Origin: an uncultured Bacilli bacterium
GTDB taxonomy: Bacteria > Bacillota_I > Bacilli_A > RF39 > UBA660
Length of the DNA stretch: 64,000 nucleotides
Assembly (NCBI GenBank): GCA_934098435.1
Contig: CAKOOV010000003.1
Span: 42,503 to 106,502, forward strand
Reading direction: 5' to 3'
This document shows, one piece after another, positions 60,553 through 64,000 of this stretch. The notes under the pieces are model-generated. The model was given only the letters and a program-made list of their open reading frames with translations. It had not been told where the DNA came from and ran no database searches. The position numbers and the translations under genes are program-made. Each line of letters opens with the position of its first letter. Within the stretch, counting starts at the first letter, position 1.

Positions 60553-61548
60553 ATGAAAAAGAAAATAACAATAATAATATTAATATTAATACTATTAACA
60601 CTTGCACTAACACTAATAAATATAAGTGTATATAAAACATACAATAAAAATTATTTTTACATGGACACCTATATAGATATCAAATTAAATACCACTAAAA
60701 ATAAAAAAGAAATAAATAAAATATTTGAAGACATAGACTATCTATATAAAACATATCATGAACTAACAGATAGATATAATAGCTATAACAATGTCATAAA
60801 TATTTATTATCTAAATGAAAAACTACCTAATAACGAAGAAATAGAAATAGATCCAAGATTATCCGACATTATAAATTTAGGAATAGAATATTATGATAAA
60901 ACAAATGGACTATTAAACATAGCCTCAGGAAATTTAACCGAAGTATGGAAAGAATTTATAAATACCTGCGAAGAGTTACCCACTAATGAAGAACTAAATA
61001 CAAATATAAATATAAAAGATATCTCTTTAGAAAATAACATTTATAAAAAGCAAAACAATATCAAATTAGATTTAGGAGCTATAGCCAAAGGATATACCAC
61101 AGAATTAGTAGGCAAATATTTAGAAGAGAATAACATTCATTCATATATCATAAATGCTGGTGGTAATGTTAAAGTAGGAAAAGCCTACAAAAAAGAATAT
61201 TACAAAATAGGAATAGCAGATCCCCTTAATCCTAGTGATATATTTATAAAATTAAATATAAATAACAAATCAGTAGTAACCTCAGGAGACTATCAAAGAT
61301 ATTGCACTATGGATAATATAAATTATAATCATATAATAAATCCAAATACCAAATATCCAAGTAACTACATGCATTCAGTATCAGTCGTAAGTTCTAGCTC
61401 ATCTTTAGCAGATATATATAGCACTTATCTATTCCTATTACCAGTAGAAGAAGGCCAATTAATAGTGGATAATACAGAAGATATAGAAGCAATATGGTAC
61501 ATAGATGAAAACAACATCGTCAAAAGCAGAGGCTTTAACTATGAATAA
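60553..61548 (+). CDS. apbE: FAD:protein FMN transferase (ApbE)
   Basis: ApbE attaches FMN to Thr or Ser of target proteins outside the membrane. Typical motifs are YFYMDTYIDIKL near the start, KLDLGAIAKGYTTELVGKYL, INAGGNVKVGK and HIINPNTKYPSNYMHSVSVVS. One membrane helix or signal anchor precedes (residues 3-25). The target is probably the FMN-binding lipoprotein two genes downstream. ATG 60553 is chosen over an ATG three codons upstream. It overlaps the next gene by eight bases. Confidence 0.92.
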   Translation: MKKKITIIILILILLTLALTLINISVYKTYNKNYFYMDTYIDIKLNTTKNKKEINKIFEDIDYLYKTYHELTDRYNSYNNVINIYYLNEKLPNNEEIEIDPRLSDIINLGIEYYDKTNGLLNIASGNLTEVWKEFINTCEELPTNEELNTNINIKDISLENNIYKKQNNIKLDLGAIAKGYTTELVGKYLEENNIHSYIINAGGNVKVGKAYKKEYYKIGIADPLNPSDIFIKLNINNKSVVTSGDYQRYCTMDNINYNHIINPNTKYPSNYMHSVSVVSSSSSLADIYSTYLFLLPVEEGQLIVDNTEDIEAIWYIDENNIVKSRGFNYE

Positions 61549-61906
61549 AAACGATATAAAACTAATACTAATATTATTACTACTAATATCACTATCACTT
61601 ATAATAATAAACAAAACAAAGAAAGAAGGAAACACCGCTATAGTATATTATGAAAATAAAGAAATACTAAAAATAGATATGAATATTGACAAAGAATATA
61701 CAGTACAAGGATTATTAGGGGATGTCATCATAGAAGTAAAAGAAAACAAAATAAGAGTAAAAAAAGAAAACTCTCCTAATCATATATGTAGCAAAGAAGG
61801 ATATATAAGTGATAGTTCTAGGACATTAGTATGTCTACCTAACAAAATAATAATAAAAATAACAAATGACGATACAGAAGATAAACTAGATGGAGTGATC
61901 TACTAA
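61541..61906 (+). CDS. NusG domain II-containing membrane protein
   Basis: One N-terminal helix precedes a NusG-II-type beta domain (NTAIVYYENKEILKIDMNIDKEYTVQGLLGDVIIEVKENKIRVKKENSPNHICSKEGYISDSSRTLVCLPNKIIIKI). Such proteins travel with ApbE and heptaprenyl-synthase component I genes in Firmicutes. The HICSKEG and VCLPNK stretches carry the two conserved Cys. Exact function unknown. The start overlaps the apbE stop. Confidence 0.82.
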   Translation: MNKNDIKLILILLLLISLSLIIINKTKKEGNTAIVYYENKEILKIDMNIDKEYTVQGLLGDVIIEVKENKIRVKKENSPNHICSKEGYISDSSRTLVCLPNKIIIKITNDDTEDKLDGVIY

Positions 61907-62400
61907 TGAAAACAAAAGATATAACCATAATAAGTATATTAACCGCTATGAGTGTAGTAATAGGTATAATAGAAAGCTATTTTACCTTTTTAGGAAATAT
62001 AATACCAGGATTAAAACTAGGATTAGCCAACGTAATAATAATCTTTGCTTTATATAAATATAATTTCAAAAAAGCCCTAATGATATCAATAATTAGAGTA
62101 TTTATAGTAGCATTAATAAGAACAGGCTTTGGTTTCAATTTTCTTTTCTCTTTAGGAGGAGCGCTTCTAAGTATCATTACTATGTCATTAGTAAAAAAAA
62201 CAAAACTATCCATAATAGGAGTCTCCATATTAGGAAGTATATCACATAGTATAGGACAAGTACTAATAGGAATGTTAGTATTAAAAAATCAAAACATCAT
62301 GTATTATTTACCATATCTATTATTATTTTCAATACCAACAGGAATATTAATAGGTATAATAGCAAAAAAACTAATAAATAATACAAAAAATATAATTTAG
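61906..62400 (+). CDS. Gx transporter family / heptaprenyl diphosphate synthase component I-like protein
   Basis: An integral membrane protein with five or six helices and the family patterns ESYFTFLGNIIPGLKLGLANVIIIFALY and RTGFGFNFLFSLGGALLS. Older annotation calls it heptaprenyl diphosphate synthase component I; it is more probably a membrane component of flavin-based redox modules or a small-molecule transporter. It overlaps the NusG-II gene by one base. Confidence 0.83.
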   Translation: MKTKDITIISILTAMSVVIGIIESYFTFLGNIIPGLKLGLANVIIIFALYKYNFKKALMISIIRVFIVALIRTGFGFNFLFSLGGALLSIITMSLVKKTKLSIIGVSILGSISHSIGQVLIGMLVLKNQNIMYYLPYLLLFSIPTGILIGIIAKKLINNTKNII

Positions 62401-62452
62401 GACTAGAAAAAAAATACAAAATATTTTATAATATAAAAGGAGGATACAAAAT

Positions 62453-62899
62453 ATGAAGAAAAAAATATATCTAATGGGATTAATAGGATTATTACTATTA
62501 ACAGGATGTTCTAAAGGTTATAAAGAAGGAACATATACAGGTACTGCTATTGATACATATGGAGGAGAAAATACCGCTACTGCCGTAATAACAATAGATT
62601 CAGCAGGTAAAATTACCGATGTAAAATTAGATACAACTTATACTACTAAAGATGGAGTAAAAACTACTAAAAAAGCATTAGGTAGTGATTATGGCATGTA
62701 TGGAGTAGAATATGGTAGTACCGTAGGAGAATGGTATCAACAAGCAGAAGCATTAGAAAAATATGTCGTAGACAACCAAGGAATAGATAAATTAACATTA
62801 AATGAAGACGGAAAAACAGATGCAGTAAGTGGTTGTACTATTAAAATAGATGCCCTATATAGTGCTATAAATAACGCATTAAATCAAGCAAAGAAATAA
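62453..62899 (+). CDS. FMN-binding lipoprotein (PplA-like)
   Basis: A lipoprotein signal ending LLLTGC (Cys 19) precedes an FMN-binding domain. The flavinylation motif is DAVSGCTIK, with Thr as the likely FMN attachment site for ApbE. YKEGTYTGTAIDTYGGENTATAVITIDSAGKITDVKLD is the domain's N-terminal part. In Listeria the similar PplA carries electrons out of the cell. The length is 148 residues, giving one FMN site. Ribosome site AAGGAGGATAC. Confidence 0.88.
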   Translation: MKKKIYLMGLIGLLLLTGCSKGYKEGTYTGTAIDTYGGENTATAVITIDSAGKITDVKLDTTYTTKDGVKTTKKALGSDYGMYGVEYGSTVGEWYQQAEALEKYVVDNQGIDKLTLNEDGKTDAVSGCTIKIDALYSAINNALNQAKK

Positions 62900-62949
62900 T
62901 ATAAAAGTATTAAAGACAAACTAAAACATATATTATACTAGGTGGTAAA

Positions 62950-63741
62950 GTGAAAAAAGTAATCAAAACAATTTCCTTACTAGTATTAGTATGTTTTAGT
63001 TTTTTCTATACCGATAAAGTAATAAATATAATAAACAAAAAAGACCCATTAATGATAAAAATAGAAGATTTAAAAGAAGAATATAAAATAGAACCAGTAA
63101 ATGCTGTGCTAGATCATGACACAATAATACCAGGTATAAATGGTAGACAAATAGATGTATTAAAAAGTTATGAAGAAATGAAAACATCAGGTATATTTAG
63201 AGAAGAATTACTAGTATATAAAGATCTATATCCAAGTAGTCTCTTGTCAAATAATAAAGATAAATATATAATAAAAGGAAATAATAAAGAAAATAAAGTA
63301 TCATTAATACTAATACTAAATATAAAAGATATAGATAATATTAAAAATAATAATATAACACTATTTATAAATCATAAAGATATAAATATAAAAAATATAA
63401 CTAAGTTAAAAAATAAAGAAATATATACTTATGGCAATAATGGTATATATACTAACGAATTATTAACAAATGATAATAGTATCATAAATAGAATATCTAA
63501 TAATGAATCTAAATATTGCTTATCAAAAAATAAAGATAATAAAGTATTAGAAGTATGTAATAAAAATAATATGTATACAATAATACCCAGCATAATAGGA
63601 GATTATACTGAAATAAAAAATAATATATCAAATGGTAGTATAATACTTATAAATAATACCAATAACTTAAATATAATAATAAAATATATAAATAGTAAAG
63701 GATATAATATAGTTCCATTAAGTAATCTACTTAAAGAATAA
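62950..63741 (+). CDS. membrane-anchored, deacetylase-like protein without a clear catalytic site
   Basis: After a signal anchor (ISLLVLVCFSFFYTDKVI) the segment NAVLDHDTIIPGINGRQIDVLKSYEEMK resembles the front of some polysaccharide deacetylases. The final part (NGSIILINNTNNLNIIIKYINSKGYNIVPLSNLLKE) resembles their last strand and helix. The metal and catalytic residues of the NodB fold (the double Asp and HxxxH) are missing, so it may be an inactive or regulatory relative. GTG start after AGGTGGTAAA. Low confidence in the assignment. Confidence 0.5.
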   Translation: MKKVIKTISLLVLVCFSFFYTDKVINIINKKDPLMIKIEDLKEEYKIEPVNAVLDHDTIIPGINGRQIDVLKSYEEMKTSGIFREELLVYKDLYPSSLLSNNKDKYIIKGNNKENKVSLILILNIKDIDNIKNNNITLFINHKDINIKNITKLKNKEIYTYGNNGIYTNELLTNDNSIINRISNNESKYCLSKNKDNKVLEVCNKNNMYTIIPSIIGDYTEIKNNISNGSIILINNTNNLNIIIKYINSKGYNIVPLSNLLKE

Positions 63742-63745
63742 TTAT

Positions 63746-63799
63746 CCTCTTAAGCCTAAGGTCTTAAGAGGTAAATTGGAGCCACTTGTCTCCAATTTA
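63746..63799 (+). other. twin-hairpin element 5 (GCC-N4-GTC caps)
   Basis: CCTCTTAA (63746-63753) pairs with 63764-63771 around GCCTAAGGTC; TAAATTGGA (63772-63780) pairs with 63791-63799 around GCCACTTGTC. No spacer lies between. Stem 1 is identical to that at 371; stem 2 is different. Confidence 0.75.
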
Positions 63800-63870
63800 A
63801 TTATTTATCTCTTGTGTTAATTTAATTTTTATGATATTATTTATATGTAAGGTAAGAAGGGAGGCCCTCT

Positions 63871-64000
63871 ATGAAAAAGATGTTATTTAAAAATGTTAAC
63901 TATAAGTTAATCAGGGGGGGGGCTGTAAATTCTTATAATATAATAAAATATGTAAATAATAAAGACTATGAAATAACTAATAGAAATATTAGTAATTTTT
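63871..64000 (+). CDS. start of a gene with a nine-G tract (3' end outside window)
   Basis: From ATG 63871, after AAGGGAGGCC, the frame MKKMLFKNVNYKLIRGGAVN and 23 further codons stay open to the end. The tract of nine G (63914-63922) lies in codons 15-18. With nine G the frame is open; with eight it meets TAA two codons later, and with ten it stops within six codons. Such a tract is a candidate for phase variation by slipped-strand mispairing. No family is recognised in the 43 residues seen. Confidence 0.6.
   Translation, partial: MKKMLFKNVNYKLIRGGAVNSYNIIKYVNNKDYEITNRNISNF
63914..63922 (+). repeat. poly-G tract (9 G)
   Basis: Nine consecutive G in very AT-rich DNA, inside the coding start of the last gene. 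Confidence 0.9.

Noticed and set aside
371..63799. Twin hairpins as simple terminators only
   Set aside because: Several lack a clear T run, two face against the upstream gene, and one lies behind another terminator. They may terminate transcription at some sites, but the conserved cap needs more explanation.
371..63799. Twin hairpins as an insertion element or MITE
   Set aside because: No target-site duplications are visible and the stems are not copies of one another.
1..64000. Mycoplasma-type genetic code (TGA as Trp)
   Set aside because: Several well-supported genes end in TGA (8356, 16518, 33618), and Trp is encoded by TGG throughout.
1..64000. CRISPR arrays or prophage
   Set aside because: No regularly spaced direct repeats and no phage structural, integrase or terminase genes were found; ORF6N genes alone do not make a prophage.

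Overview
This is a 64 kb stretch of strongly AT-rich bacterial chromosome. TGA is used as an ordinary stop codon (for example at 8356-8358 and 33618-33620), so the code is standard and not the Mycoplasma code. Extended Shine-Dalgarno sequences of the GGTGATAAT and AAGGAGGTGAT kind precede most genes. Bacillota gene blocks (scpA-scpB, sepF-divIVA, ybeY-dgkA-cdd-era-yqzL-recO, spoIVFA-spoIVFB-rplU-prp-rpmA, a dac-spmA-spmB cluster, lexA with a divergent SOS gene) suggest a Bacilli-like, small-genome, gut-type lineage with at least part of a sporulation programme. The lineage is an inference; there is no rRNA in the window. No CRISPR array, transposase or phage structural gene was seen.

Layout. 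1-5.9 kb: end of obg, scpA-scpB-ruvB, and an ABC-2 exporter behind a switch-like leader. 5.9-17.6 kb: an accessory block with three mosaic ORF6N/PLD-like paralogues, two acetyltransferases, a methyltransferase, an ABC exporter behind a leader peptide and attenuator, and a leader-controlled set of small-molecule enzymes (phosphodiesterase, two S51 peptidase-like proteins, aminoglycoside-phosphotransferase fold, histidine phosphatase, NUDIX). 17.7-21.1 kb: two AMP-forming ligases, one frameshifted and one lacking its C-terminal lid. 21.1-31.2 kb: rpsO-pnp, sepF-divIVA, the vanZ to recO block and a FemABX protein. 31.3-42.3 kb: phosphoketolase, a coiled-coil membrane protein with two small DUF1292-like proteins, a pseudouridine synthase, dac-spmA-spmB, tRNA-Leu, queA and a divergent ZnuA-like lipoprotein. 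42.3-48.9 kb: tRNA-Met, tetR divergent from a very long MMPL-type protein, ddl and ruvA. 49-53.8 kb: an M23 peptidase and two MucBP surface proteins. 53.8-58.8 kb: lexA with its SOS gene, spoIVFA/B, the L21-Prp-L27 operon and tRNA-Ala/tRNA-Pro. 58.8-64 kb: a solitary MvaI/BcnI-type restriction enzyme, an ApbE/FMN-lipoprotein module, a deacetylase-like protein, and the start of a gene carrying a nine-G tract.

The most unusual signals are these. (1) Each of the three ORF6N genes carries a long, perfect palindrome at the same codon position, but the three palindromes have different sequences; they could be self-recognition sites matched to the variable DNA-binding domains. (2) Seven intergenic sites carry a twin hairpin in which different, self-complementary stems carry the same GCC...GTC cap. 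(3) Three attenuator-type leaders precede transporter or enzyme operons, one with a translated leader peptide. (4) A poly-G tract lies near the start of the last gene and is a candidate phase-variation switch. (5) A 47-residue membrane protein with a LexA-box promoter is divergent from lexA.

How the genes work together: housekeeping operons for chromosome segregation, division, RNA turnover, DNA repair and ribosome assembly surround an accessory block that looks like a small-molecule modification and export island. The sporulation genes and the flavin module suggest envelope remodelling and extracytoplasmic redox chemistry.
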